Counted from the stretch's first letter, positions 1-7,407 are shown. The stretch is DNA of 8,436 nt from JADJAH01 sp964615795 (GCA_964615795.1 CAZTQR010000098.1:1-8436), one strand, 5' to 3'. The notes: a model not told the origin generated them from the sequence alone. Numbers and translations: made by a program.

Positions 1-60
1 GGAATATTTTTCATATTTTTCCCGCACATTCACTTAACCTAAAATCAATCAATTATCGTT

Positions 61-2274
61 ATGCTGACTCATTTTTACAAACTGCTTTTCGTACTCATTT
101 TGTTTACGGGAAGCCTGAATGCACAGAACATAGTCGTAAATCCGGGTGCCGGATCTTATCCGACTCTTAAAGACGCATTCGATGCAATTAATGCAGGCAC
201 ACATACAGGGGCCATTACCATTGATGTCGTTGGAAACACTATTGAAACAGTTACTGCAGTGCTCAATGCAAGCGGGAGCGGAAGTGCAAATTACACTTCT
301 GTTGTTATGAAGCCCGTTGGCGGTGCAAGAATAATTCAGGGTAACATAACAGGCGCCGTAATAAGACTTGCCGGTGCAGACAATGTTACAATTGACGGCA
401 GGATCGGTCTTGCAAACTTCAGGAATCTGGCAATCCAGAATACAGGCAATGCAGCATCATCGGCGGCAATCTGGATATCTCACGGAGCGGGAGCTGTTAC
501 AGACTCTGCCGGAGCCCAGAACAATCTCATCAGAAACTGCACAATCACAACAGGCGTCAGTGTTGGTTCATCCTCAAACGTATCGTTCTGCGTAGTTCTG
601 TCAGGTACAACGATTTCTGCCTCAAGCCAGGGCAGGAATAACAACAACAACACGATTCTGAATAATATCATGTACCGTGCAAGATATGGCGTGAGCATTT
701 GCGGAGGAGGAGCTACAAACCTGAATCAGAACAACAGGATAGACAGCAATATCATCGGTTCTGATGCATACGACGGCGGAGCGATAGGTAAGGCAGGAAT
801 TTATGTTCAGTTTCAGAACAACTGCAACATTGAATACAATACTGTAAAGTACGTTGGCGGTCCTTCAACAAACACTACTGCAGGAGCTGACAGAGTCGGG
901 ATCGGAGTAGGTTCGGAGAGCTGGTCAATTGGAACTTCTACAACGACAACGGGAACGAATAACAAAGTAAACGGAAATATCATCCGGAATATCAGAGAAG
1001 GAAGAACATTCTCTGCAGCCGGAATAGTTTGTGCTACTACGGCATCTGGCCCGGCAACAGGAAATGTGATCACAAACAATGTTATATATGATGTAAGAGC
1101 GAACGGTACAACGCCGGACATAGCTGTAGGAATCGGACATGCAGGAAACCGAGGTGATCTGATTGCTTATAACTCAATTTACATGGTTGGCGATCTTGAT
1201 CCGGCGGGAGAGGTTGTCGGAATCACTTCAAGGCCGGCAATTGGAATTGAAGTAGGAAGTACGGCAGGCGATACAGCACTGACCATTAAGAACAACTCGA
1301 TCTACGTTGATTGCACGGCAGACACCATGACAATTCCAACCAGCTATGCTATCGTAATGCCTAATGCTTATGCTTGGGGAACAGGTGGAGGAAATAACAA
1401 TGACTATTATGTCGGCACAAACCCTCTTGGAAGAGTTGGCGGATTGAGAACCGGTTCAACATATCCATTCGTGCAGTTTGCAACACTTGCCAACTGGCAG
1501 ACAGCTTTTACACCTCCTCAGGATGCAAACTCGATCAGCGCGGATCCGCTGTACTCACTGCCGACTACAACATATCTCCTTATGCCGCAGGCAGCATCAC
1601 CGCTGAAATTGGCAGGAACTCCGATTGCAGGAGTAACAAGAGATATTCTTAATGAGATCAGAAGCCCGTTCACTCCGGCTATAGGCGCTTATGAGTATGA
1701 CTCAATAGCATTGCCTGTTGAACTGTCATCTCTTACTTCCCAGGTTACAGGCAGGGATGTAACTCTTAACTGGACAACTTCTTCAGAGCTTAACAACTCC
1801 GGATTCGATATCGAAAGGTCGGTGAATTCAAATGAATGGATAAAAGTCGGTAATGTTGCAGGAAACGGTACGACAACTTCTCCTGTGAATTACAGCTTCA
1901 CTGACAGGAACCTCGAAACCGGAAGATACTCTTACCGCCTGAAGCAGATAGACTTCAACGGCAACTTCGAGTATTTCAATCTCAGCAATCAAGTTTCCGT
2001 AGGAATTCCGGATAAGTTCAGTCTGTCACAGAACTACCCGAATCCTTTCAATCCTTCAACTACGATCAGTTTTGATATTCCTGTTGACAGCAAAGTAAGG
2101 ATCTCGTTGTTTGACATGTCAGGAAGAGAAGTTGCAAATATTGTGAATGAGTTCAAGACAGCAGGTTATTATACCGTGAACTTCAACGGTTCAAATCTTG
2201 CCAGCGGAGCTTATTTCTACAGGATCGATGCAGGAAACTTTGTTGATACAAAGAAAATGCTGTTGGTAAAGTAA
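61..2274 (+). CDS. Secreted parallel beta-helix protein with T9SS C-terminal sorting domain
   Basis: This 737-residue protein is predicted to be exported by Sec and then carried across the outer membrane by the type IX secretion system. Residues 1-22 form a signal peptide (hydrophobic LLFVLILFTG core, cleavage near SLNAQ). Residues of about 100-420 carry repeated N-rich turns such as NNLIRNC, NNTILNNIMY, NNRIDSNIIG, NCNIEYNTV, GNIIRNI and ITNNVIYDV, which are rungs of a right-handed pectin-lyase-like beta-helix. A segment near 450-500 (ATLANWQ, then DANSISADPLY) is the usual closing part of such proteins. Residues of about 551-648, beginning LPVELSSL, form an Ig/FN3-like domain (NSGFDIERS, YSYRLKQIDFNG). 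The tail from Q657 (QNYPNPFNPSTTISFDI ... KKMLLVK) is a T9SS type A sorting domain. The beta-helix suggests polysaccharide binding or cleavage or a surface adhesin, but no catalytic residues are identifiable, so the substrate is unknown. The start is the only one giving a signal peptide; it has no Shine-Dalgarno sequence. The gene ends in tandem stops (TAATAA). Confidence 0.93.
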   Translation: MLTHFYKLLFVLILFTGSLNAQNIVVNPGAGSYPTLKDAFDAINAGTHTGAITIDVVGNTIETVTAVLNASGSGSANYTSVVMKPVGGARIIQGNITGAVIRLAGADNVTIDGRIGLANFRNLAIQNTGNAASSAAIWISHGAGAVTDSAGAQNNLIRNCTITTGVSVGSSSNVSFCVVLSGTTISASSQGRNNNNNTILNNIMYRARYGVSICGGGATNLNQNNRIDSNIIGSDAYDGGAIGKAGIYVQFQNNCNIEYNTVKYVGGPSTNTTAGADRVGIGVGSESWSIGTSTTTTGTNNKVNGNIIRNIREGRTFSAAGIVCATTASGPATGNVITNNVIYDVRANGTTPDIAVGIGHAGNRGDLIAYNSIYMVGDLDPAGEVVGITSRPAIGIEVGSTAGDTALTIKNNSIYVDCTADTMTIPTSYAIVMPNAYAWGTGGGNNNDYYVGTNPLGRVGGLRTGSTYPFVQFATLANWQTAFTPPQDANSISADPLYSLPTTTYLLMPQAASPLKLAGTPIAGVTRDILNEIRSPFTPAIGAYEYDSIALPVELSSLTSQVTGRDVTLNWTTSSELNNSGFDIERSVNSNEWIKVGNVAGNGTTTSPVNYSFTDRNLETGRYSYRLKQIDFNGNFEYFNLSNQVSVGIPDKFSLSQNYPNPFNPSTTISFDIPVDSKVRISLFDMSGREVANIVNEFKTAGYYTVNFNGSNLASGAYFYRIDAGNFVDTKKMLLVK

Positions 2275-2294
2275 TAAGAGTCAGCAATACTCAG

Positions 2295-2329
2295 AAAGCC
2301 GGGAATCAGTTTTATCTCCCGGCTTTTTT
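2295..2329 (+). terminator. Rho-independent terminator of the beta-helix gene
   Basis: A perfect 10-bp stem (AAAGCCGGGA at 2295-2304 with TCCCGGCTTT at 2317-2326) encloses a 12-nt loop and runs into six T residues. It lies 20 bp after the stop codon. The rest of the gap to msrA (2330-2496) holds only two minor palindromes (2366-2383 and CTCAATTGAG at 2431-2440) and no recognisable promoter. Confidence 0.9.
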
Positions 2330-2496
2330 CTTTTCCTGCGTGAGATTCATAACTTCAGGAGATTCCTGCGATGTTCACCGCAGTCCTGTTTTAAATATCC
2401 CAAGGGTACATCCCCCGGAAGGAAATGAAACTCAATTGAGGGGCGGCAAGGTTAAGAGATCGTGCAACATTCTTTAATCATTTCTTCAAATTACCT

Positions 2497-3162
2497 ATGT
2501 TGAAATCAGTTCTTGCGGTTGTACTGATGTTTTCGCTGACATCTTGCAGCCGTACACAGGAATCAGGCCAGTTCGTAAAGTCAAAACCAATATCAAACAC
2601 GAAAGGAGCAGGAACAGGATTGGAAACAGCAACACTTGCCGGAGGGTGCTTCTGGTGCATTGAGACAATCTTCGAAGATCTGAAGGGAGTCGAAAAAGTG
2701 GAATCGGGTTACTCCGGCGGAAGAATCGAAAACCCAACCTATAAGCAGGTCTGCGGGGGAGAAACCGGACATGCTGAAGTTGTGCAGATCACATTTGATC
2801 CGTCAGTGATAAGCTATGAAAAACTGCTGGAGATATTTTTCCACATTCACAATCCCACTACACTTAACAGGCAGGGAGCGGATGTGGGTGAGCAGTACCG
2901 CTCGGCAATATTCTACCATGATCAGGCTCAGAAAGAAACTGCAGAAAAAGTCAAGGCTGAGATACAGGCTTCAGGATTATGGAATGATCCGATTGTAACG
3001 GAGATCACTCAGTTCAGCAAGTTCTACAACGCGGAGGATTATCATCAGGACTATTACAAGAACAATCCCGAGCAGGGATATTGTTCAATGGTGATTGCTC
3101 CCAAAGTGCAGAAGTTTTACAAAGAGTATAAGGATTATCTTAAGGATGGCGTAGGTAACTGA
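2497..3162 (+). CDS. msrA: Peptide methionine sulfoxide reductase MsrA, predicted lipoprotein
   Basis: This 221-residue protein reduces methionine-S-sulfoxide in proteins and free methionine back to methionine, repairing oxidative damage. The family signature GGCFWCIE places the nucleophilic cysteine at C51, with C54 behind it. Other expected active-site residues are visible: Y82, the GETGHAE segment with E94, and GADVGEQYRS with D129 and Y134. C86 and C196 (in EQGYCSMVIAPK) are candidate resolving cysteines. The C-terminal APKVQKF stretch is also typical. The N-terminus is a short hydrophobic segment ending LTSC, a good lipobox, so C17 would be acylated and the enzyme would work in the periplasm or on the membrane. 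Residues 18-43 form a polar linker before the catalytic domain. The gene stands alone between two terminators. It has no Shine-Dalgarno sequence; the start is chosen because it gives the lipoprotein signal. The function is secure, the location is inferred. Confidence 0.96.
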   Translation: MLKSVLAVVLMFSLTSCSRTQESGQFVKSKPISNTKGAGTGLETATLAGGCFWCIETIFEDLKGVEKVESGYSGGRIENPTYKQVCGGETGHAEVVQITFDPSVISYEKLLEIFFHIHNPTTLNRQGADVGEQYRSAIFYHDQAQKETAEKVKAEIQASGLWNDPIVTEITQFSKFYNAEDYHQDYYKNNPEQGYCSMVIAPKVQKFYKEYKDYLKDGVGN

Positions 3163-3185
3163 CAGGAAATGTCTGATCAAAAAGG

Positions 3186-3220
3186 AATCCCGGCAATGCT
3201 CTTGCATGGCCGGGATTTTT
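3186..3220 (+). terminator. Rho-independent terminator of msrA
   Basis: A 9-bp stem (AATCCCGGC at 3186-3194 with GCCGGGATT at 3209-3217) is extended after one mismatch by ATGC/GCAT, closes on a TCTT loop, and is followed by five T residues. It begins 24 bp after the msrA stop. Confidence 0.9.
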
Positions 3221-3297
3221 CTTGTGCTAAAAAATTTTCAGAATCACGAAGTGCCGGCACAGGTCCATTGATCTTCCGGTTCATATGCCCAATAAGG

Positions 3298-3326
3298 AAA
3301 GCCCGCAACTCTCGCCACGGGCTTTT
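3298..3326 (-). terminator. Hairpin between convergent msrA and pirin genes, probable pirin terminator
   Basis: A perfect 8-bp stem (AAAGCCCG at 3298-3305 with CGGGCTTT at 3318-3325) lies about 60 bp beyond the pirin stop. Read on the minus strand the stem is followed by a T run broken by CC. On the plus strand it ends in four T residues. It could therefore work weakly in both directions. msrA already has its own terminator, so this one is assigned to the pirin side. The rest of 3221-3387 holds only a 10-bp palindrome (GTGCCGGCAC at 3251-3260). Confidence 0.55.
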
Positions 3327-3387
3327 CAGTTTGTGAAGCATGATCATTATCAGTATCTCTTCCGAAGGAAGCCGGAAGGTGACCGAA

Positions 3388-4101
3388 TCAGTTCATCGGA
3401 ACATCCATCAGCAGTACTTCGCAATCCGTGTCGGCAATGATCTCAAAATCAGCCGCATCGGTTATACCCATGCCGTCACGCTTATTGAGATTCTCTCCGG
3501 CAATTGTAGCACTGCCCTCAATCATGAATGCATACACGCCGTTGCCGTTTCTCTTAAGATTGTAAGTGAGCTTCTGCCCTTTGTCAAACTTTCCGATGTG
3601 AAACCATGCATTCTGATGGATCCAAAGTCCCGCATCGTCAGGGTCAGGAGATACTACCTGCTGAAGCTTGTTGTGCCTGTCCTTGAGATCAAGCGTCATC
3701 TGCCCGTACCGCGGTTCAACGTTCTTTTTGTTCGGGAAGAGCCATATTTGCAGGAGTTTCACCTTTTTGTCCGGATTCGGATTTATTTCGCTGTGCAGTA
3801 TTCCGGTTCCCGCACTCATAACCTGCACATCGCCGTGCCTTATGACCTCTGAATTTCCCATGCTGTCTTTGTGCTGAAGATCACCTTCAAGAGGTATGGT
3901 TATGATCTCCATATTGTCATGCGGATGCATACCGAATCCTCTTCCGCCTTCAACGGTGTCGTCATTTAGGACCCTTAGAACTCCGAAGTGTACCCTCGAA
4001 GGATCATGGTAGCCCGCAAAGCTGAATGTGTGATTTGCCTTGAGCCATCCGTGGTCGGCATGGCCTCTGGTCTCTGCCCGGTGGATCACTTTGTTTGTCA
4101 T
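3388..4101 (-). CDS. Pirin family protein (bicupin)
   Basis: This 237-residue protein is a pirin, a two-cupin cytoplasmic protein. Some bacterial members act as quercetin 2,3-dioxygenases; others act as redox-responsive regulators or partners of metabolic enzymes. The family start is clear (WLKANHTFSFAGYHDP near residues 19-34, then FGVLRVLNDD). The single metal site is intact: H59 and H61 in GMHPHDNMEIITIPL, and H103 and E105 in GTGILHSEINP. The LLQIWLFP and EPRYGQ stretches and the C-terminal cupin (residues 160-230) follow the usual order, and the length is normal. There is no signal peptide. It is the last gene of a minus-strand series behind a Crp/Fnr regulator and an exported VOC protein, which suggests control by that regulator. 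It also has its own promoter (4128-4158) overlapped by a palindrome. The family call is firm, but enzyme activity cannot be told from sequence. Confidence 0.95.
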   Translation of the reverse strand: MTNKVIHRAETRGHADHGWLKANHTFSFAGYHDPSRVHFGVLRVLNDDTVEGGRGFGMHPHDNMEIITIPLEGDLQHKDSMGNSEVIRHGDVQVMSAGTGILHSEINPNPDKKVKLLQIWLFPNKKNVEPRYGQMTLDLKDRHNKLQQVVSPDPDDAGLWIHQNAWFHIGKFDKGQKLTYNLKRNGNGVYAFMIEGSATIAGENLNKRDGMGITDAADFEIIADTDCEVLLMDVPMN

Positions 4102-4117
4102 AGTGATATTTTATTTA

Positions 4118-4131
4118 TTTGATTGTTCAAA
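4118..4131. promoter_or_regulatory. Candidate Crp/Fnr-type operator before the pirin gene
   Basis: TTTGA-TTGT-TCAAA is a perfect 5-4-5 palindrome, the same architecture as the Crp/Fnr box (TTGAT-N4-ATCAA). It overlaps the downstream end of the pirin -7 element and the probable transcription start, a position where a bound protein would repress. A Crp/Fnr-family gene lies two genes upstream. The link between that protein and this site is inferred. Confidence 0.4.
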
Positions 4132-4158
4132 ATTAATCATTGATCACCGGCCCGCAAA
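4128..4158 (-). promoter_or_regulatory. Bacteroidota-type promoter of the pirin gene
   Basis: On the minus strand TTTG (4158-4155) is followed after 19 nt by TAATTTTG (4135-4128). This matches the Bacteroidota primary sigma pattern (TTTG, 19-21 nt, TAnnTTTG) exactly. The predicted start of transcription gives a leader of roughly 20 nt before the ATG at 4101. The pirin gene can therefore be transcribed independently of the genes upstream. Confidence 0.65.
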
Positions 4159-4186
4159 TAATCTAGATTAAGAAATTCGGCACAGT

Positions 4187-4666
4187 TCATTCTTCAAGGA
4201 TCATAATCGTGTTGCCGTCAGGATCTCTGATAGTCATAACCGGCTTGCCCGTGATGCGGTCTGCAGAGATGCCTCCTGAAAAATTTGCATCCTGCATTAA
4301 CAAGTGTCCGACCCACTCCCTGAAGTTATTCACGGAAAACCCCAGCTTTGTAATGCCCGGGATCTCTTTACCAGGGTAACTCTCTGCAAAAGATGATCTG
4401 CTCAGAACAGAATCGTACTGAATCAGTTCGATGTGAATTGATGGGTTCTTAAGATTGGCCTGCCTGTAACCGAGGGAAGGATAGTCTGATCTGTCTCCGG
4501 TTTTGAGCAGGAGGATCCTTTCATACCATGCAACTGAGGAGTCAATATCAGTTACGTTGATTGATGCAAACAGGAGTTTTGGCTCGTCAGGCTGTTTCAG
4601 CTGTGATAATGCGGTGCCGGTATTAATGAGTATCGCCAGCACGGTGAGGACTATTCCTTGTTTCAT
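4187..4666 (-). CDS. Exported glyoxalase/VOC-superfamily protein
   Basis: This 159-residue protein has the vicinal-oxygen-chelate fold of the glyoxalase, bleomycin-resistance and extradiol dioxygenase superfamily. The first beta-alpha-beta module opens at residues of about 31-53 (LLFASINVTDIDSSVAWYERIL), reaches HIELIQY near 78-84, and the second opens at ITKLGFSVNNFREWVGHLL. It ends with the characteristic MTIRDPDGNTIMILE. Residues 1-22 form a Sec signal peptide (IVLTVLAILI core, ending TALSQ), so the protein should be periplasmic, unusual for this fold. E80 and E158 sit where metal ligands are expected, but the first strand (SINVTD) lacks the usual histidine, so glyoxalase I activity is doubtful and ligand binding is as likely. 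It starts 48 bp after the Crp/Fnr gene and ends 85 bp before pirin, consistent with one operon. The substrate is unknown. Confidence 0.85.
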   Translation of the reverse strand: MKQGIVLTVLAILINTGTALSQLKQPDEPKLLFASINVTDIDSSVAWYERILLLKTGDRSDYPSLGYRQANLKNPSIHIELIQYDSVLSRSSFAESYPGKEIPGITKLGFSVNNFREWVGHLLMQDANFSGGISADRITGKPVMTIRDPDGNTIMILEE

Positions 4667-4714
4667 TTAGGATTTTGATGATTTGATTTTGAAATTCCTG
4701 ATCCTCAGGGCCAT

Positions 4715-5332
4715 TCATTTCCCTGATCCCGCATTACGCTCGCTCCTCAGCTTGCTTAGGAACTCCGGCGTTACGCCAATGTATGATGCAACATGTTTCT
4801 GGGGAATTGTTGCAAAGATCGTGGGATAAACTTTGCAGAATTTTTCATATCGCTGTTTTGCCGTCAGGCTCAGGTTGTCAATGATCCTCTGGCGGTTTGA
4901 AACAAGGGAGTTCTCTGCGAGTATTCGGAAGAACCTTTCGAACTTAGGAACATGTGCGCAAAGCTTTTCCCTGTCTGAATAACTTAAGAGCAGTGCATCT
5001 GTTCTCTCCATAGCATCAATGAAAAGAGAGCCCGGTTTCCTCGTGATAAGACTGTACATATCAGTGATCCACCAGTCGGGCGGCGCAAACTGCAGAATGT
5101 GCTCGAATCCGTTACCGTCAATCGTATAGCCCCTGAGGCATCCTGCCACTATGAAAGCTGAGAAGTCGCACACTTCACCCTCTCTGAGAAGAAGATCCTT
5201 TCTTTTGATCTTAGCTTCTGTCAAGAGGGAGAGAAAATAAGATTCTTCCTCCCTGCTTAGAGTGATGTGTCTGGAAACGCTTCGGAGAATGCTTTTGCTT
5301 TTCAGATGCAGGCCTGAGTTAGTATGAGACAT
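4715..5332 (-). CDS. Crp/Fnr family transcriptional regulator
   Basis: This 205-residue protein has the two-domain layout of Crp/Fnr regulators. The N-terminal effector domain (about residues 20-125) is a cyclic-nucleotide-binding-like beta-barrel, seen in KDLLLREGEVCDFSAFIVAG and the following strand CLRGYTIDGNGFEHILQF. A long dimerisation helix follows (about 130-165, RFFRILAENSLVSNRQRIIDNL). The C-terminal helix-turn-helix lies at 175-198 (IPQKHVASYIGVTPEFLSKL). The phosphate-binding residues of true cAMP receptors are not evident, and the cysteines (C55, C65, C125, C166) are not spaced like an Fnr iron-sulfur cluster, so the signal sensed is unknown. It resembles the many short Crp/Fnr paralogues of Bacteroidota. 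It sits 54 bp after the Asp-box gene and 48 bp before the VOC gene, and probably regulates the VOC-pirin unit. The sequence before the ATG contains TATAAT only 3 bp upstream, too close to act as a -10 box for this start. Confidence 0.92.
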   Translation of the reverse strand: MSHTNSGLHLKSKSILRSVSRHITLSREEESYFLSLLTEAKIKRKDLLLREGEVCDFSAFIVAGCLRGYTIDGNGFEHILQFAPPDWWITDMYSLITRKPGSLFIDAMERTDALLLSYSDREKLCAHVPKFERFFRILAENSLVSNRQRIIDNLSLTAKQRYEKFCKVYPTIFATIPQKHVASYIGVTPEFLSKLRSERNAGSGK

Positions 5333-5386
5333 GCCATTATAAGAATACAGGATACCTTTCTCAATCCTATTTCAAGAGGATCTGAT

Positions 5387-6802
5387 CTACTTTGTGACGA
5401 CCATCCTTATTGTGCGAACCTGCCCTGCTGACTCCATTCTGCAGAAATAGATTCCGCTGTTCAGATCTGCCGCATCAAACTGCGTTTCGCTGTATCCGGC
5501 CTCTGCGATTCCGTAAAACAGAACCGAGACCTGCCTTCCGAGTGCGTCATAGACCTTAAGCGTTACATGTGACTTTGACGGACATTCAAATCCGATCACG
5601 GTTGAAGGATTGAACGGATTCGGAAAGTTCTGATGAAGCGCAAATTCGACGGGATTCGATTCCGCATGAAGTTCCTGATCGGTGAGTTCGTCCCGGAAAA
5701 CCTTGTACACTGCATCAGTCGTACACACGATCAGTGTATCAGCACTGCCGGGGTCTTTGCATATGCCGATCACTTTCTTTGACGGCGAGAATGTATTGTT
5801 GTACAAATGCCATGACTGCCCGCCGTTTGTGCTTCTGCAGAGACCGGTGCCTGAACCTGCGAACAATACATCGGCAGTGCCTTGAACCGGCTCAACTGTA
5901 TTGAACATCACGGGAGTCTGTACTGAGGTCCAGTTTGCGCCGTTGTCACCTGAAATGTAAAGATGTGAAGAATCAATCCCGAGCAGTCTGCTTCGTGTCC
6001 GGTCAAAGGAAAGTTCCTTCAAAGAGGGCAAAGCTGTTGGAACAAATGAAGCCCCTGCATCTGTGCTGCGCAGAAGATTATCACGGTGATTGGCAAAGAT
6101 AACATCAGAACTGAACGGACTGGCCAGAATGAAACCGTATGATTGTTCGCCGGAAAATCCCCAATGGTTCCCGGTATAGCGCAGGTTGGGAATGGCCTGC
6201 ATCAACTGCCAGTTGGCTCCGCGGTTTGTGCTTTTGAATACTGCGGGCTGATATCCGGATGCCGAGTTTGAGAAACCGTAATAAAGTACTGAATCATTTG
6301 CCGGATCAAAGTCGCCGCCGTTTGGAGAAATGAATGTTCCGCCCACGCCGAATATCCCGTAATAGTTAGCCCAGTTCAGGCCGCCGTTCCATGTGAATAA
6401 CGTGGTTGCATCAGGGCATGATGCGCACAAAGTTAGCCTGAAACTGATAATGAAGTTCGAGTCGTCAGGAGATATCATGAAAAAATCGCTTGCCCGGCAC
6501 TCGGTCCAAACTACAGGAGGATCCACGCACTGAGCGCACGTTGTACTGAGAAATCCTCTTGCCGGAAGGTACCATGAATTGCTGTTCCTGTTGTATGCCT
6601 TCACATTACCGTTCTCAAGACTGGCTATTCCGTAATTCCAGTTATGCCTGATCAGAATACGGTGTTGTGAATTTTGGGAGCCTATCTTGTAAAACTCTTC
6701 AATGTCCCAGCCTGACTGTGAGTATATTCTTATCCAGCTCTCCTGTGAATGCAAACAGGCAGTTGATAGGATAAGTGATAACAGAAGAAATATGTGTTTC
6801 AT
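5387..6802 (-). CDS. Secreted Asp-box (BNR) repeat protein with T9SS sorting domain
   Basis: This 471-residue protein has a signal peptide (residues 1-20, IFLLLSLILSTA core), a beta-propeller-like body and a T9SS tail. At least five Asp-box motifs (SxDxGxxW) occur: TWNGGLNW at 137-144, STNRGANW at 191-198, STDAGASF at 246-253, SGDNGANW at 284-291 and STNGGQSW at 324-331. This is the pattern of sialidase/sortilin/YCF48-like propellers, but the arginine triad of a sialidase is not visible, so no enzyme activity is claimed. The tail from about residue 387 (ALHQNFPNPFNPSTVIGF ... RTIRMVVTK) is a type A sorting domain. Five cysteines lie at C89, C92, C102, C126 and C129, including two CxxC pairs in an insert before the propeller; disulfides or metal binding are possible. 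The start is supported by AAGGAGG 8 nt upstream and by the signal peptide. Its role is probably surface binding or an adhesin. Confidence 0.92.
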   Translation of the reverse strand: MKHIFLLLSLILSTACLHSQESWIRIYSQSGWDIEEFYKIGSQNSQHRILIRHNWNYGIASLENGNVKAYNRNSNSWYLPARGFLSTTCAQCVDPPVVWTECRASDFFMISPDDSNFIISFRLTLCASCPDATTLFTWNGGLNWANYYGIFGVGGTFISPNGGDFDPANDSVLYYGFSNSASGYQPAVFKSTNRGANWQLMQAIPNLRYTGNHWGFSGEQSYGFILASPFSSDVIFANHRDNLLRSTDAGASFVPTALPSLKELSFDRTRSRLLGIDSSHLYISGDNGANWTSVQTPVMFNTVEPVQGTADVLFAGSGTGLCRSTNGGQSWHLYNNTFSPSKKVIGICKDPGSADTLIVCTTDAVYKVFRDELTDQELHAESNPVEFALHQNFPNPFNPSTVIGFECPSKSHVTLKVYDALGRQVSVLFYGIAEAGYSETQFDAADLNSGIYFCRMESAGQVRTIRMVVTK

Positions 6803-6810
6803 TTTAGGTC

Positions 6811-6852
6811 CCTCCTTGTTTCAAACTTAGGCAGGAAGCTGTCTTACTGCAA
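6811..6852 (-). promoter_or_regulatory. Promoter and strong Shine-Dalgarno of the Asp-box gene
   Basis: On the minus strand TAAGTTTG (6829-6822) matches the Bacteroidota -7 element exactly. ATTG ending at 6850 lies 20 nt upstream and fits the -33 element in three of four bases. AAGGAGG (6817-6811) follows directly, 8 nt before the ATG, so the leader would be only about 15 nt and would begin almost on the ribosome site. No other gene in the window has such a Shine-Dalgarno sequence. The stretch 6853-7033 holds nothing else recognisable. Confidence 0.55.
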
Positions 6853-7036
6853 TGTAATTATGAGTACACTTGCCGGATGCTGTAATCAAATCAGCCTGCC
6901 ATTATTGCAGGATGTCTGAAATGATATACGCACACTTCGTACCTCAAAGGATAATACAATTCGATCTCACAAACATTGCTACCGGCAGTTTGTGTCCCGC
7001 TTTGATCGCAAGAAAAACAGCGGTCAGGTTATTCTA

Positions 7037-7110
7037 CTTCACCAATAACATCCTCTTCGTCTCCGAAAAACCTTCTGCCCTGAGTTCATAATAATACACC
7101 CCGCTTGGCA
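7037..7110 (-). repeat. T9SS tail end, copy 1 of a 74-bp direct repeat
   Basis: This segment matches 8363-8436 at 68 of 74 positions, same orientation. It encodes PSGVYYYELRAEG and SETKRMLLVK. Five of the six differences are synonymous; the sixth changes Gly to Ser. Confidence 0.85.
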
Positions 7111-7355
7111 GATCGTCTCCGCTGAACTGCACAGAATAACTTCCGGACTTCAGATATTCATTTACTATGACCTCAACTTCTCTGCCGAGCACATCAAACA
7201 CCTTCAGAGGAGCAATTAGAAATTAGAAATAGAGTGCTTGGGGTTTTTATTTAGTGTGTTCCAACTCGGGAGAGTGGAGACGAGTTGTTGAATGTAATAA
7301 GTCCGTCATGCTGAGCCTGTCGAAGCATGACATGTTGAATAAACTTCAACTGTGG

Positions 7356-7396
7356 CGTCAGGACTTTCCTGCCTGCAACAGACAGGCGTCCTGACG
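7356..7396. repeat. Nested palindrome: hairpin inserted in the loop of another hairpin
   Basis: The outer stem is 9 bp (CGTCAGGAC with GTCCTGACG). Read on the minus strand, the loop is G, then a 19-nt palindrome (CCTGTCTG-TTG-CAGGCAGG, one mismatched pair), then AAA. Removing the 19 nt leaves a GAAA loop, exactly as in the neighbouring hairpin at 7408-7431. Confidence 0.75.
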
Positions 7397-7407
7397 AAAA
7401 TTGCTAA

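Noticed and set aside
3251..3260. GTGCCGGCAC palindrome as an operator
   Set aside because: It lies between two convergent genes, past the msrA terminator, with no promoter near it.
3340..3852. 170-codon open frame on the plus strand
   Set aside because: It lies wholly opposite the pirin gene, has no family features, and the pirin frame on the other strand is unmistakable.
5336..5341. TATAAT as a -10 box for the Crp/Fnr gene
   Set aside because: It is only 3 bp from the ATG on the minus strand, so transcription would begin inside the gene; the group also uses a different promoter pattern.
6870..7091. 73-codon open frame on the plus strand
   Set aside because: It overlaps the antisense of the T9SS tail remnant, and its sequence has no recognisable features.
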